A stretch of 40,262 nt of DNA, from the NCBI RefSeq assembly GCF_019303495.1, contig NZ_JAEVFI010000047.1, positions 1-40,262 of the forward strand, written 5' to 3'. The notes under the pieces were generated by a model. That model was given only the letters and a program-made list of their open reading frames with translations, did no database searches and was not told the origin of the DNA. This DNA is from Streptomyces sp. JJ66 (GTDB lineage Bacteria > Actinomycetota > Actinomycetes > Streptomycetales > Streptomycetaceae). Of the stretch, positions 23,526 through 33,202 are shown in pieces. Every line of letters starts with the position of its first letter. Within the stretch, counting starts at the first letter, position 1. Position numbers and translations under genes: made by a program.

Positions 23526-23678
23526 TGCTCGGTCGCGCGGACGGCGTACCGTACGGGCGCGGAAGCAGGTACCGTTGAAGCCCTAAGAGCCGGTCCCTCT
23601 GCCGAGGGTCCGCTCTCCACCATGAACGCGTGTCAAGACTCTGGGGTCGTTGGGCCCCGTCGTTGAGGGGGTCGAGCC

Positions 23679-23921
23679 ATGGGGCGCGGCCGGGCCAAGG
23701 CCAAGCAGACGAAGGTCGCCCGCCAGCTGAAGTACAACAGCGGCGGAACGGATCTCTCGCGTCTGGCCGAAGAGCTGGGTGCATCCTCGCCGTCGCAGCA
23801 GCCGCCGAACGGGGAACCGTTCGAGGACGACGAGGACGATGACCCGTACGCGCGGTACGCCGACGTGTACAGCGCGGACGGAGAGGACGAGGACGACCAG
23901 GAGTCGTCCCGGCGCCGCTGA
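23679..23921 (+). CDS. DUF3073 family small acidic-tailed protein
   Basis: 80 residues from ATG 23679, with GAGGGGG upstream. The N-terminus MGRGRAKAKQTKVARQLKYN is the diagnostic basic block of DUF3073, an actinobacterial family of unknown function. The C-terminus is very acidic (EDDEDDDPYARYADVYSADG) and ends in SSRRR. A basic head with an acidic tail suggests nucleic-acid or ribosome contact, but no activity is known. It is monocistronic, between vdh and the converging purM, with its own T-tailed terminator. Confidence 0.92.
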   Translation: MGRGRAKAKQTKVARQLKYNSGGTDLSRLAEELGASSPSQQPPNGEPFEDDEDDDPYARYADVYSADGEDEDDQESSRRR

Positions 23922-23970
23922 GCGGTCGCGCCCTCAGCTGGAAGCACGGGCGCTGACCACACCGCCATTC

Positions 23971-24003
23971 AGTCCCAGTCCCGGGTGGGTGCTGGGGCTT
24001 TTT
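23971..24003 (+). terminator. Intrinsic terminator of the DUF3073 gene
   Basis: 8-bp stem agtcccag / ctggggct with a 13-nt loop, followed directly by TTTTT. One of few classic T-tailed terminators in the window. Confidence 0.8.
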
Positions 24004-24006
24004 GGC

Positions 24007-24060
24007 GTACGCGGTACCGCCTGGGTACGCGGTACCGCCTGCGTACGCGGTGCCGCCTGG
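24007..24060 (+). repeat. 18-bp tandem repeat, 3 copies
   Basis: Unit gtacgcggtaccgcctgg at 24007-24024, 24025-24042 (last base c) and 24043-24060 (one internal change). It sits just after the terminator and before the purM stop. Each unit contains the dyad gcggtaccgc. Confidence 0.9.
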
Positions 24061-24095
24061 TGACGCCGCCCCGGCGCCGCCCGCCCCAGCCCGGG

Positions 24096-25166
24096 TCAGG
24101 ACGCGTAGGAGCCGGTCAGGGTGACCACGGGCGCCGACGCCGGACGGTGGGTGACGGAGCCCGCGACCCAGGCCGGGACCTCGCGGTCGGCCAGCGCCGT
24201 CAGCGCGGCGTCCACCGCGTCGGCGGGCACGATGGCCATCATGCCGACGCCCATGTTCAGCGTGCGCTCCAGCTCCTCGCGCGCGACGCCGCCGACCGCG
24301 CCCACGGTGTCGAACACCGCGCCCGGCGTCCACGTCGTGCGGTCGATGGTGGCGTGCAGCGTGTCGGGGATGACGCGGGCGAGGTTGGCCGCCAGCCCGC
24401 CGCCGGTGATGTGCGAGAAGGCGTGGACGTCCACGGCGCGGGCGAGCGCCAGGCAGTCCAGGGAGTAGATGCGCGTGGGCTCCAGCAGTTCCTCGCCCAG
24501 CGTGCGGCCGAACTCCGGCACAGCGCGGTCCAGCGCCCACCCGGCGCGCTCCAGCAGGACGTGCCGGACCAGGGAGTAGCCGTTGGAGTGCAGCCCGGAG
24601 GAGGCCATGGCGATCACGGCGTCCCCGGCGCGCACCCGCTCGGCGCCCAGCAGCCGGTCGGCCTCGACGACGCCCGTTCCCGCACCGGCGACGTCGTACT
24701 CGTCGGGGCCCAGCAGCCCGGGGTGCTCGGCCGTCTCGCCGCCGACGAGCGCGCAGCCCGCGAGCGTGCAGCCCTCCGCGATGCCCTTGACGAGGGCGGC
24801 GACCCGCTCGGGCACGACCTTGCCGACGCAGATGTAGTCCGTCATGAACAGCGGTTCCGCGCCGCACACCACGAGATCGTCCACGACCATGGCGACCAGG
24901 TCGCGCCCGATGGTGTCGTGCACGTCCATGCGCTGGGCGACGGCGACCTTGGTGCCGACGCCGTCCGTCGCCGAGGCCAGCAGCGGACGCCGGTAGCGCG
25001 CCAGGGCCGAGGCGTCGAAGAGTCCGGCGAAGCCGCCGAGGCCGCCCAGGGACTCGGGGCGCTGGGCCTTGCCGACCCACTCCTTCATCAGCTCGACCGC
25101 GCGGTCGCCCGCCTCGATGTCAACGCCGGCCGTCTTGTAGGAAACGGGCTGGCTCGGCTCAGTCAT
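24096..25166 (-). CDS. purM: Phosphoribosylformylglycinamidine cyclo-ligase (AIR synthetase)
   Basis: 356 residues from ATG 25166, with GGAGA upstream. It closes the imidazole ring of FGAM to give AIR using ATP, the fifth step of purine synthesis. Family motifs: YKTAGVDIEAGDRAVELMK at the N-terminus, ATDGVGTKVAVAQ, GRDLVAMVVDDLVVCGAEP, ALVGGETAEHPG, SSGLHSNGYSLVR, SHITGGGLAANLARVIP and NMGVGMMAIV. It lies 37 bp after purF on the same strand, evidently one operon. Confidence 0.98.
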   Translation of the reverse strand: MTEPSQPVSYKTAGVDIEAGDRAVELMKEWVGKAQRPESLGGLGGFAGLFDASALARYRRPLLASATDGVGTKVAVAQRMDVHDTIGRDLVAMVVDDLVVCGAEPLFMTDYICVGKVVPERVAALVKGIAEGCTLAGCALVGGETAEHPGLLGPDEYDVAGAGTGVVEADRLLGAERVRAGDAVIAMASSGLHSNGYSLVRHVLLERAGWALDRAVPEFGRTLGEELLEPTRIYSLDCLALARAVDVHAFSHITGGGLAANLARVIPDTLHATIDRTTWTPGAVFDTVGAVGGVAREELERTLNMGVGMMAIVPADAVDAALTALADREVPAWVAGSVTHRPASAPVVTLTGSYAS

Positions 25167-25203
25167 GGCTCTCCGTACACAGCAGGGGGACGAGGGGGCC
25201 GCG

Positions 25204-26775
25204 TCAGGGACGGCGCAGGGCGTCCGCGCCGCCGGGACCGGCGAGCAGGCTGCGCACCCCGTCCGCGTCCGGGCGGTCGGTGGCCGGGGCGGCGGCCTGA
25301 GGCTCCAGGTAGTGCTTGCCGAGCAGCTCCGGGTCCGGCAGCTCCATCGGGTACTCGCCGTCGAAGCAGGCCCGGCACAGGTTCGGCTTGGCGATCGCCG
25401 TCGCCTCGGTCATGCCGTCGATGGAGATGTACGACAGGGAGTCCGCGCCCAGGGACGTGCCGATCTCCTCGACGCTGAGACCGTTGGCGATCAGCTCGGC
25501 GCGGGAGGCGAAGTCGATGCCGAAGAAGCACGGCCACTTGATCGGCGGCGAGGAGATGCGCACGTGGATCTCGGCGGCGCCCGCCTCGCGCAGCATCCGC
25601 ACCAGCGCGCGCTGGGTGTTGCCACGGACGATGGAGTCGTCCACGACGACCAGCCGCTTGCCCCGGATGACCTCCTTCAGCGGGTTCAGCTTGAGCCGGA
25701 TGCCCAGCTGCCGGATGGTCTGCGAGGGCTGGATGAAGGTGCGCCCGACGTAGGAGTTCTTCACCAGACCGGCGCCGAACGGGATGCCGCTGGCCTCCGC
25801 GTAGCCGATCGCGGCCGGGGTGCCGGACTCGGGCGTCGCTATGACGAGATCCGCCTCGGCCGGGGCCTCCGCCGCGAGCTTGCGGCCCATCTCGACGCGG
25901 GAGAGGTAGACGTTGCGGCCCGCGATGTCGGTGTCCGGGCGGGCCAGGTAGACGTACTCGAAGACGCAGCCCTTGGGCCGGGCGTCGGCGAAGCGGCTGC
26001 TGCGCAGGCCATCCTCGTCGATCGCGATCAGCTCGCCGGGCTCGACCTCACGGATGAAGGACGCGCCGACGATGTCGAGCGCGGCCGTCTCGCTGGCGAC
26101 GACCCAGCCGCGCTCCAGGCGGCCGAGCACCAGCGGGCGGATGCCCTGCGGGTCGCGGGCGGCGTAGAGGGTGTGCTCGTCCATGAAGACGAACGAGAAC
26201 GCGCCGCGCACCTTCGGCAGCACCAGCGGGGCCGCCTCCTCGACGGTGAGGGGCTTGCCGTCGTCGTCACTCTGGCCCGCGAGGAGCGCGGTGACCAGGT
26301 CGGTGTCGTTGGTGGCCGCCACCTGGTTGGCCCGCCCGCTGCGGGCGTCGGCGAGCTGGGCGACCAGCTCGGCCAGCTCGGCGGTGTTCACCAGGTTGCC
26401 GTTGTGGCCGAGCGCGATGGAGCCGTGCCCGGTCGCGCGGAACGTGGGCTGGGCGTTCTCCCAGACCGACGCACCGGTGGTGGAGTAGCGGGCGTGGCCG
26501 ACGGCGATGTGGCCGTGCAGCGAGCCCAGGGAGGTCTCGTCGAAGACCTGCGAGACCAGGCCCATGTCCTTGAAGACCAGGATCTGCGAGCCGTTGCTGA
26601 CCGCGATACCGGCGGACTCCTGTCCCCGGTGCTGGAGGGCGTAGAGCCCGAAGTAGGTGAGCTTGGCGACCTCTTCGCCGGGGGCCCAGACGCCGAAGAC
26701 GCCGCAGGCGTCCTGCGGGCCCTTCTCGCCGGGGAGGAGATCGTGATTCAGTCGACCATCGCCGCGTGGTGCCAC
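25204..26775 (-). CDS. purF: Amidophosphoribosyltransferase (PRPP amidotransferase)
   Basis: 523 residues from GTG 26775 (MAPRGDGRLNHDLLPGEKGP). It makes phosphoribosylamine from PRPP and glutamine, the committing step of purine synthesis. GPQDACGVFG carries C24, expected to become the N-terminal nucleophile after removal of a 23-residue propeptide. The glutaminase domain includes LQHRGQESAGI, HARYSTTG and GHNGNLVN. The phosphoribosyltransferase domain has VVVDDSIVRGNT (PRPP loop) and late cysteines (CFFGIDF, CRACFDGEYP) as in iron-sulphur-type PurF. It is first in an operon with purM. Confidence 0.98.
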   Translation of the reverse strand: MAPRGDGRLNHDLLPGEKGPQDACGVFGVWAPGEEVAKLTYFGLYALQHRGQESAGIAVSNGSQILVFKDMGLVSQVFDETSLGSLHGHIAVGHARYSTTGASVWENAQPTFRATGHGSIALGHNGNLVNTAELAELVAQLADARSGRANQVAATNDTDLVTALLAGQSDDDGKPLTVEEAAPLVLPKVRGAFSFVFMDEHTLYAARDPQGIRPLVLGRLERGWVVASETAALDIVGASFIREVEPGELIAIDEDGLRSSRFADARPKGCVFEYVYLARPDTDIAGRNVYLSRVEMGRKLAAEAPAEADLVIATPESGTPAAIGYAEASGIPFGAGLVKNSYVGRTFIQPSQTIRQLGIRLKLNPLKEVIRGKRLVVVDDSIVRGNTQRALVRMLREAGAAEIHVRISSPPIKWPCFFGIDFASRAELIANGLSVEEIGTSLGADSLSYISIDGMTEATAIAKPNLCRACFDGEYPMELPDPELLGKHYLEPQAAAPATDRPDADGVRSLLAGPGGADALRRP

Positions 26776-26854
26776 GCCGACGAGTCTAGACGCGGTCTCC
26801 GTCGACGCCGAACCGGGCCTGGGTTCCTCCGGCGCTGACCTGCGGTTGCCGCGA

Positions 26855-26860
26855 ATCCTA
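26855..26860 (-). promoter_or_regulatory. Candidate -10 of the purF-purM operon
   Basis: TAGGAT on the minus strand, an exact match to the streptomycete -10 form, about 80 bp before the purF GTG. No clear -35. Confidence 0.4.
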
Positions 26861-26952
26861 CGAGAGCGAGGTCACGGCACCGCTGGTTTTTTCCCCAACC
26901 CCGTCCCGTCCGGAGCGGGAGACGGGCACCGCCCAGCCCGTCCTGGGGCGGC

Positions 26953-27759
26953 TCAGCCGAGCACCGGCAGGTGATGTTCCAGGTCCGCTCGCGGCCCCGT
27001 GGCCGACAGCGCGTGCGAGGCCAGCGCCCGCGTCCACGCGAGACGGCCCGTCGCCAGCCGGAGCCAGGTCAGCGGGTCGGTCTCCACCACGTTCGGCGGG
27101 GTGCCGCGCGTGTGCCGGGGTCCGGCCACGCACTGGATGACGGCGAACGGCGGCACCCGCAGCTCCACCGCGCCGCCCGGCGCCTTCGCCGCGAGCGCGT
27201 CGGCGAGGACGCGTACGGTCGCGGCGAGCGCGTACCGGTCCAGCGAGACGGGCGTCCCCAGCGCGCGCACCAGGTCGTCGGTGTGCACGACCAGCTCCAC
27301 CAGGCGGCTGACGGCGAAGTCCAGCGCGCGCATCGCGCCGAACCGGTGCGGCAGCAGCACATCCTCGCGGACGGCCATCTCCAGCACCGGTTCCAGCTCC
27401 TCGGTGGCCGCGTCGATCGCGGCGGAGGCGTCAGGGGTGCGGGCGGCGTCGTCGCGGGTGCGGGAGTCCAGCAGCTCGGCGAGGTCGGCGGTGGACAGGG
27501 CCCACTGGATGACGTCGGTCCGCGGGCGGGTGGCGGTCGGCGCGGGCTCGGCCAGCAGGCGGGGCACGGCGTCGATCTGCCCGGCGAGGTGCACGAGCAG
27601 ATGGCGGACGTCCCAGCCGGGCAGCGCGGTGGGCCGGGCCAGCTGCTCAGGCGTGCAGCGGTGCGCGGCGGCGCGGACGTTCTCGGCCTGCGCGGCCAGG
27701 GCGTTGCGGACCCGGATCGGGTCGTAGGCGCGGGACTTGCGACGTGCTGCTGGCGGCAT
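26953..27759 (-). CDS. Mycothiol-dependent maleylpyruvate isomerase/DinB-like family protein (sterol-carrier type)
   Basis: 268 residues from ATG 27759. The N-terminal half is a DinB-like four-helix bundle: LAAQAENVRAAAHRCTPEQL, ALPGWDVRHLLVHLAGQID with the metal-type histidines, and later ELVVHTDDLVRALG. The C-terminal half (AVELRVPPFAVIQCVAGPRH, DPLTWLRLATGRLAW) resembles the sterol-carrier-like domain paired with it in actinobacteria. Family members are thought to use mycothiol in detoxification or isomerisation; no substrate can be named. It lies between purF and the PH-domain gene, same strand, and a functional link to purines is not evident. Confidence 0.85.
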   Translation of the reverse strand: MPPAARRKSRAYDPIRVRNALAAQAENVRAAAHRCTPEQLARPTALPGWDVRHLLVHLAGQIDAVPRLLAEPAPTATRPRTDVIQWALSTADLAELLDSRTRDDAARTPDASAAIDAATEELEPVLEMAVREDVLLPHRFGAMRALDFAVSRLVELVVHTDDLVRALGTPVSLDRYALAATVRVLADALAAKAPGGAVELRVPPFAVIQCVAGPRHTRGTPPNVVETDPLTWLRLATGRLAWTRALASHALSATGPRADLEHHLPVLG

Positions 27760-27810
27760 GCTGCCGAGCGTAGCGGCCCGGGGCCGCGCGCCCGCGCACC
27801 CCCGCAGGGG

Positions 27811-28356
27811 TTACCGCAGGCCGGGCGCGGGCGGGGCCTCGTAGCCGCCGAGGTGGTCGCCGCGCTGTTCCTCGTCCACCTGCTGGTAGATGAGCGCCTT
27901 CAGCCCTTCGGGGTCGGGGACGTGGCGCAGCGTCATCGTGCCCATCTCGGAGGCGGACTGGATCTTGAGCGTCCCGTAGCGCATGATGCGCTGCCACAGG
28001 CTGGCCTTGAACGACACGTCGTTGACGCGGATGAGCGGGATGCTGCGGGCGCGCTTGGTGAGGAAACCGGAGCGCTTGTGGATGCGCTTGGTGGTGAGGA
28101 TGTAGAGCGTGAAGCGCCACTGGAGCAGCGGCACGAGCCAGTACCAGACAGACGCGAGCACGGCGGCGCCCAGGATGAGGTAGGTGCCGCCCTGGCCCCA
28201 CTCCGCGTCCCCGGGGATCGCCGCCAGCAGGAACCCGGCGACGACCCAGATCCCGCACAGCATCAGGAACTCGCTGACCATCTCCGTCCAGTGCTGCCGG
28301 GTGACGTGCACCAGCTCCTCGTCGTCGGCGAGGTAGCGCTCCGCGATGACTGCCAT
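27811..28356 (-). CDS. Bacterial PH-domain membrane protein (YdbS-like)
   Basis: 181 residues from ATG 28356. Two membrane helices (about 27-48 and 56-76) follow a short cytosolic lead (MAVIAERYLADDEELV). A bacterial PH domain follows: YILTTKRIHKRSGFLTKRAR, IPLIRVNDVSFKASLWQRIM, GTLKIQSASEMGTMTLRHVP. The DDEELVHVTRQHW opening and LTTKRIH motif are typical of bPH2/YdbS proteins. Role unknown, probably membrane-associated. It is 51 bp upstream of the mycothiol-family gene and 78 bp after purL, probably in the same transcript set. Confidence 0.88.
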   Translation of the reverse strand: MAVIAERYLADDEELVHVTRQHWTEMVSEFLMLCGIWVVAGFLLAAIPGDAEWGQGGTYLILGAAVLASVWYWLVPLLQWRFTLYILTTKRIHKRSGFLTKRARSIPLIRVNDVSFKASLWQRIMRYGTLKIQSASEMGTMTLRHVPDPEGLKALIYQQVDEEQRGDHLGGYEAPPAPGLR

Positions 28357-28434
28357 GGCCCGATCCTGGCACAGCCCCGCCGCCGCGCCAGGAGCGCGTC
28401 TCCCGCACGGCGGCGAAGCCGTCCCCGGCCGGCG

Positions 28435-30680
<2,246 letters not shown>

Positions 30681-30684
<4 letters not shown>

Positions 30685-31361
30685 CGTGCGTCCACCAGCG
30701 TCTTGAGGGCGGAGGTGAAGAAGCCGAGCCCGTCGGTGGTGGGACCGGTCAGGGCCTCCACGGCGTGCTCGGGGTGCGGCATGAGGCCGACCACGTTCCC
30801 GGCCTCGTTGGTGATACCGGCGATGTCGCGGCGCGAGCCGTTGGGGTTCTTGCCGAGGTAGCGGAAGACGACCCGGCCGGTCGCCTCCAGCTCGTCCAGG
30901 GTGCGCTCGTCGGCGACGTAGCCGCCCTCGCCGTTCTTCAGCGGGACGGTGATCTCCTGGCCGGCCGTGTAGTCGCGCGTCCAGGCGGTGTCGGCGTTGA
31001 CCACCTTCAGCCGCTGGTCGCGGCACACGAAGTGCAGGTGGTCGTTGCGGGTGAGCGCGCCGGGCAGCAGGTGGGACTCGCACAGCACCTGGAAACCGTT
31101 GCAGATGCCGAGCACCGGCAGGCCCGCCCTGGCCTGCTCGATGACCGTCTCCATCACCGGCGAGAAGCGGGCGATGGCGCCGCAGCGCAGGTAGTCGCCG
31201 TAGGAGAAGCCGCCGGGCAGGACGACGGCGTCCACCTGGCGCAGGCTGGTGTCGCGGTGCCACAGCGCGACCGGCTCGCCCCCGGCCAGCCGCACCGCGC
31301 GCAGCGCGTCGGTGTCGTCGAGAGAGCCGGGGAAGGTCACGACTCCGATGCGCGTCGTCAT
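30681..31361 (-). CDS. purQ: FGAM synthase glutaminase subunit PurQ
   Basis: 226 residues from ATG 31361. Class I glutamine amidotransferase with nucleophile C87 in LPVLGICNGFQVLCE and the H196-x-E198 pair in MPHPEHAVEAL. LPGGFSYGDYLRCGAIAR is a family signature. It supplies ammonia to PurL. It overlaps both neighbours by four bases (ATGA on each side), giving a tightly coupled S-Q-L unit. Confidence 0.98.
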
Positions 31362-31663
31362 GCCGCTGCCCCTGCGGTGCTGGGGTCTCCGGCGGGGCCA
31401 CCGGCGGAGTCACCGGCTGCGTCCTCGACGCGGACGGTGAAGTCCTCGATCACGGTGTTGGCGAGGAAGGTTTCGGCCATCTCGCGGATGCGGGCGAGCG
31501 CGGCGTCGTCCACCGGGCCCTCCACGTCCAGTTCGAAACGCTTGCCCTGACGGACGTCCGAAATGCCACTGAAGCCGAGGCGCGGCAGCGCGCGCTGCAC
31601 GGCCTGTCCCTGGGGGTCGAGGATCTCCGGCTTGAGCATGACGTCAACTACGACGCGAGCCAC
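31358..31663 (-). CDS. purS: FGAM synthase subunit PurS
   Basis: 101 residues from GTG 31663, with GGGAG five bases upstream. PurS signatures: VVVDVMLKPEILDPQGQAV and GFSGISDVRQGKRFELDV. It bridges PurL and PurQ in the complex and channels ammonia. The C-terminal 20 residues are an alanine/glycine-rich tail longer than the usual PurS (about 80-85 residues). First gene of purSQL. Confidence 0.97.
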   Translation of the reverse strand: MARVVVDVMLKPEILDPQGQAVQRALPRLGFSGISDVRQGKRFELDVEGPVDDAALARIREMAETFLANTVIEDFTVRVEDAAGDSAGGPAGDPSTAGAAA

Positions 31664-31774
31664 AGGTACTCCCGGTGGTGTTGGTGCTTGCCTGCCCGAT
31701 GCCGCGTCCCGTCGTCAGCGAGGTCGCCCGTGACGGTCCTGCGCGGCCGCAGCCTCAGCGTACCGGGGGCGCGG

Positions 31775-31780
31775 ATTCTA
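31775..31780 (-). promoter_or_regulatory. Candidate -10 of purSQL
   Basis: TAGAAT on the minus strand, about 110 bp before purS, embedded in a TCTAC-N4-GTAGA dyad (31777-31790) that could be an operator. No clear -35. Confidence 0.45.
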
Positions 31781-31926
31781 CACGGGTAGATATGCGTCCG
31801 GTTTCGTTCCGGTTTCGGCCACGGCGGATCACATTCACATCTCAGGGTGCCGGAAACGGTGCCCGGAACGAACAGAAAAACGTAGGGTTCGATTGCGGCG
31901 GGACACGCGGTGGCAATTTCCTCGGC

Positions 31927-31956
31927 TTCACATTGTGGCGACGGGCGCTGTAGAAA
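31927..31956 (+). promoter_or_regulatory. Candidate promoter of the lsr2-like gene
   Basis: TTCACA, 18-bp spacer, TAGAAA; the start would be about 100 bp before the GTG. The 397-bp divergent gap 31664-32060 is AT-richer than its surroundings and otherwise holds only the purS promoter candidate. Confidence 0.4.
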
Positions 31957-32060
31957 GGGAGAGGCGACACCCTCCCGGCGATAGCTTCCGCATCGCCGCA
32001 CGTCAGCGTGGTGATCACCGCTCATTCGGGGCGGCGATCCTCCCGAAAGGACTGATATCC

Positions 32061-32378
32061 GTGGCACAGCGCGTTGTGGTCACACTCTCCGACGACCTGG
32101 AAGGCGGGGAAGCCGCCGAGACGCTCACCTTCGGGATCGACGGGAAGTCGTACGAGATCGATCTCAACTCGGCTAACGCCAAGAAACTCCGCGGGGCGCT
32201 GGCTCCGTATGTGCGCGCCGGACGCAAGCGGGCCCGCTCCGGGAAGACCTTCCAGCACACCTCGCTCGCACCCAACCCGCAGACCGTACGCGCCTGGGCC
32301 CAGTCCCACGGCTACGAGGTGCCCGCGCGCGGCCGCATCCCCAAGCGGGTGTACGAGGCGTTCACCGCTGCGAGGTGA
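32061..32378 (+). CDS. Lsr2-family nucleoid-associated protein (paralogue type)
   Basis: 105 residues from GTG 32061, with GAAAGGA upstream. N-terminal dimerisation domain: QRVVVTLSDDLEGGEAAETL and FGIDGKSYEIDLNSANAKKL. C-terminal DNA-binding domain with the AT-hook-like R90-G91-R92 in VPARGRIPKRVYEAF. Lsr2 proteins bind AT-rich DNA in the minor groove and silence acquired genes. From memory this position is that of SCO4076 (the LsrL paralogue) rather than the main Lsr2, so I leave the symbol empty. A 12-bp perfect hairpin follows. Confidence 0.95.
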   Translation: MAQRVVVTLSDDLEGGEAAETLTFGIDGKSYEIDLNSANAKKLRGALAPYVRAGRKRARSGKTFQHTSLAPNPQTVRAWAQSHGYEVPARGRIPKRVYEAFTAAR

Positions 32379-32402
32379 GGCGGCCGGGCGGTGTGGGCCG
32401 CA

Positions 32403-32438
32403 CGGCGGGCGGCCGGGCGCGGGTCTGGCCGCCCGCCG
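32403..32438 (+). terminator. Hairpin after the lsr2-like gene
   Basis: Perfect 12-bp inverted repeat CGGCGGGCGGCC / GGCCGCCCGCCG, 12-nt loop, 24 bp after the stop. No T-run. Confidence 0.75.
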
Positions 32439-32495
32439 CGCGGTCCGGCCCGGGGAGCCCGCCGTCACCGCACCCGGGACCGGGGCCGCACCACC

Positions 32496-32558
32496 GGCAC
32501 CTGGCACCTGGCACCTGGCACCTGGCACCCGGCACCTGGCACCTGGCACCTGGCACCT
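32496..32558 (+). repeat. Heptanucleotide tandem repeat, 9 copies
   Basis: Unit ggcacct repeated nine times without gap; the fifth copy reads ggcaccc. It lies between the lsr2 terminator and the tRNA-Gly genes, in a 411-bp gene-free stretch (32379-32790). Confidence 0.95.
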
Positions 32559-32709
32559 GGCCGGAGGCGAACCTGAGCCGGGGTCGTCCGGTTCCGGGGC
32601 CAGGCTCCCGGGGCGTCTGCCCCGACGCCGGAACCGGAACTGAGCGGCCGGGGGAGGCCACCGCCCACCCCGAAGGCCGGGGCGGCCCGGAGCCCGCGCG
32701 GAAGCCGAC

Positions 32710-32740
32710 TTGCACGATCCCCCCGGTGATCGGCTACAGT
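32710..32740 (+). promoter_or_regulatory. Candidate promoter of tRNA-Gly(TCC)
   Basis: TTGCAC, 19-bp spacer, TACAGT; start about 32747, 44 bp before the tRNA. Spacer slightly long. Confidence 0.45.
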
Positions 32741-32790
32741 CTGGAGCACGCCGCGAGGGCGGGCCGGAAAGGCCCGAAATCGCAGGTCAC

Positions 32791-32862
32791 GCGGGTGTAG
32801 CTCAGTAGTAGAGCGCCCTCTTTCCAAGAGGGAGGCGCAGTGTGCGATTCCTGTCACCCGCT
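32791..32862 (+). tRNA. tRNA-Gly (anticodon TCC) with irregular T-arm
   Basis: 72 nt. Acceptor GCGGGTG pairs with CACCCGC, D-arm GCTC/GAGC, anticodon stem CCCTC/GAGGG with loop TTTCCAA (TCC, decodes GGA/GGG), discriminator T, no encoded CCA. The T-arm reads GCAGTGTGCGATTCCTGT. To pair GCAG-G with CCTGT one base (T) must bulge, and the loop begins TGC instead of TTC. It may still be functional; the irregularity is reported as a finding. Confidence 0.85.
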
Positions 32863-32936
32863 CCGTGTACTCTTCCGGTCCTCGCGATCGGGTAGAGTGC
32901 GTGTTGCGCCACTCGGTGGAAGCCGGGTGGAAGCGT

Positions 32937-33009
32937 GCGGACGTAGCTCAGTTGGTAGAGCGCAACCTTGCCAAGGTTGAGGTCGCGAGTTCGAGCCTCG
33001 TCGTCCGCT
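32937..33009 (+). tRNA. tRNA-Gly (anticodon GCC), copy 1
   Basis: 73 nt. Acceptor GCGGACG pairs with CGTCCGC, anticodon stem CAACC/GGTTG with loop TTGCCAA (GCC), T-arm GCGAGTTCGAGCCTCGT, discriminator T, no CCA. Identical to 35360-35432. Confidence 0.97.
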
Positions 33010-33014
33010 CAGTG

Positions 33015-33048
33015 AAAAGAGGTCCCCGGTGCGCCGGGGACCTCTTTT
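33015..33048 (+). terminator. Intrinsic terminator after the tRNA-Gly pair
   Basis: Perfect 15-bp stem aaaagaggtccccgg and its complement around a tgcg tetraloop, ending in TTTT. Very strong. Confidence 0.92.
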
Positions 33049-33202
33049 GTCGTATGCGCCGGTGGTCGCCGAACCGGGCCGCGCCGCACGCCCGTTGCGG
33101 ACCAGCCAGGCGAGTGCCCGGCGTCCCGGCTGACCTGTGTCACACGAGGTCATGTCACCCCCCGCACGGCGTTTCCGCCCCGTGAGGCGGCATGGTGGGG
33201 GC

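Noticed and set aside
26900..26926. Hairpin CCCGTC...GACGGG as a T-tailed terminator
   Set aside because: The run next to it reads as A on the minus-strand transcript and as a distant T-run on plus, so it does not fit an intrinsic terminator for either gene.
32496..32558. Possible CRISPR or iteron origin
   Set aside because: The units are only 7 bp with no spacers, and no replication gene or AT-rich region adjoins.
32865..33185. Small ORF containing RADVAQLVERNLAKVEVASSSLVV
   Set aside because: False translation of tRNA-Gly(GCC); the same peptide reappears at the second copy (35198-35548).
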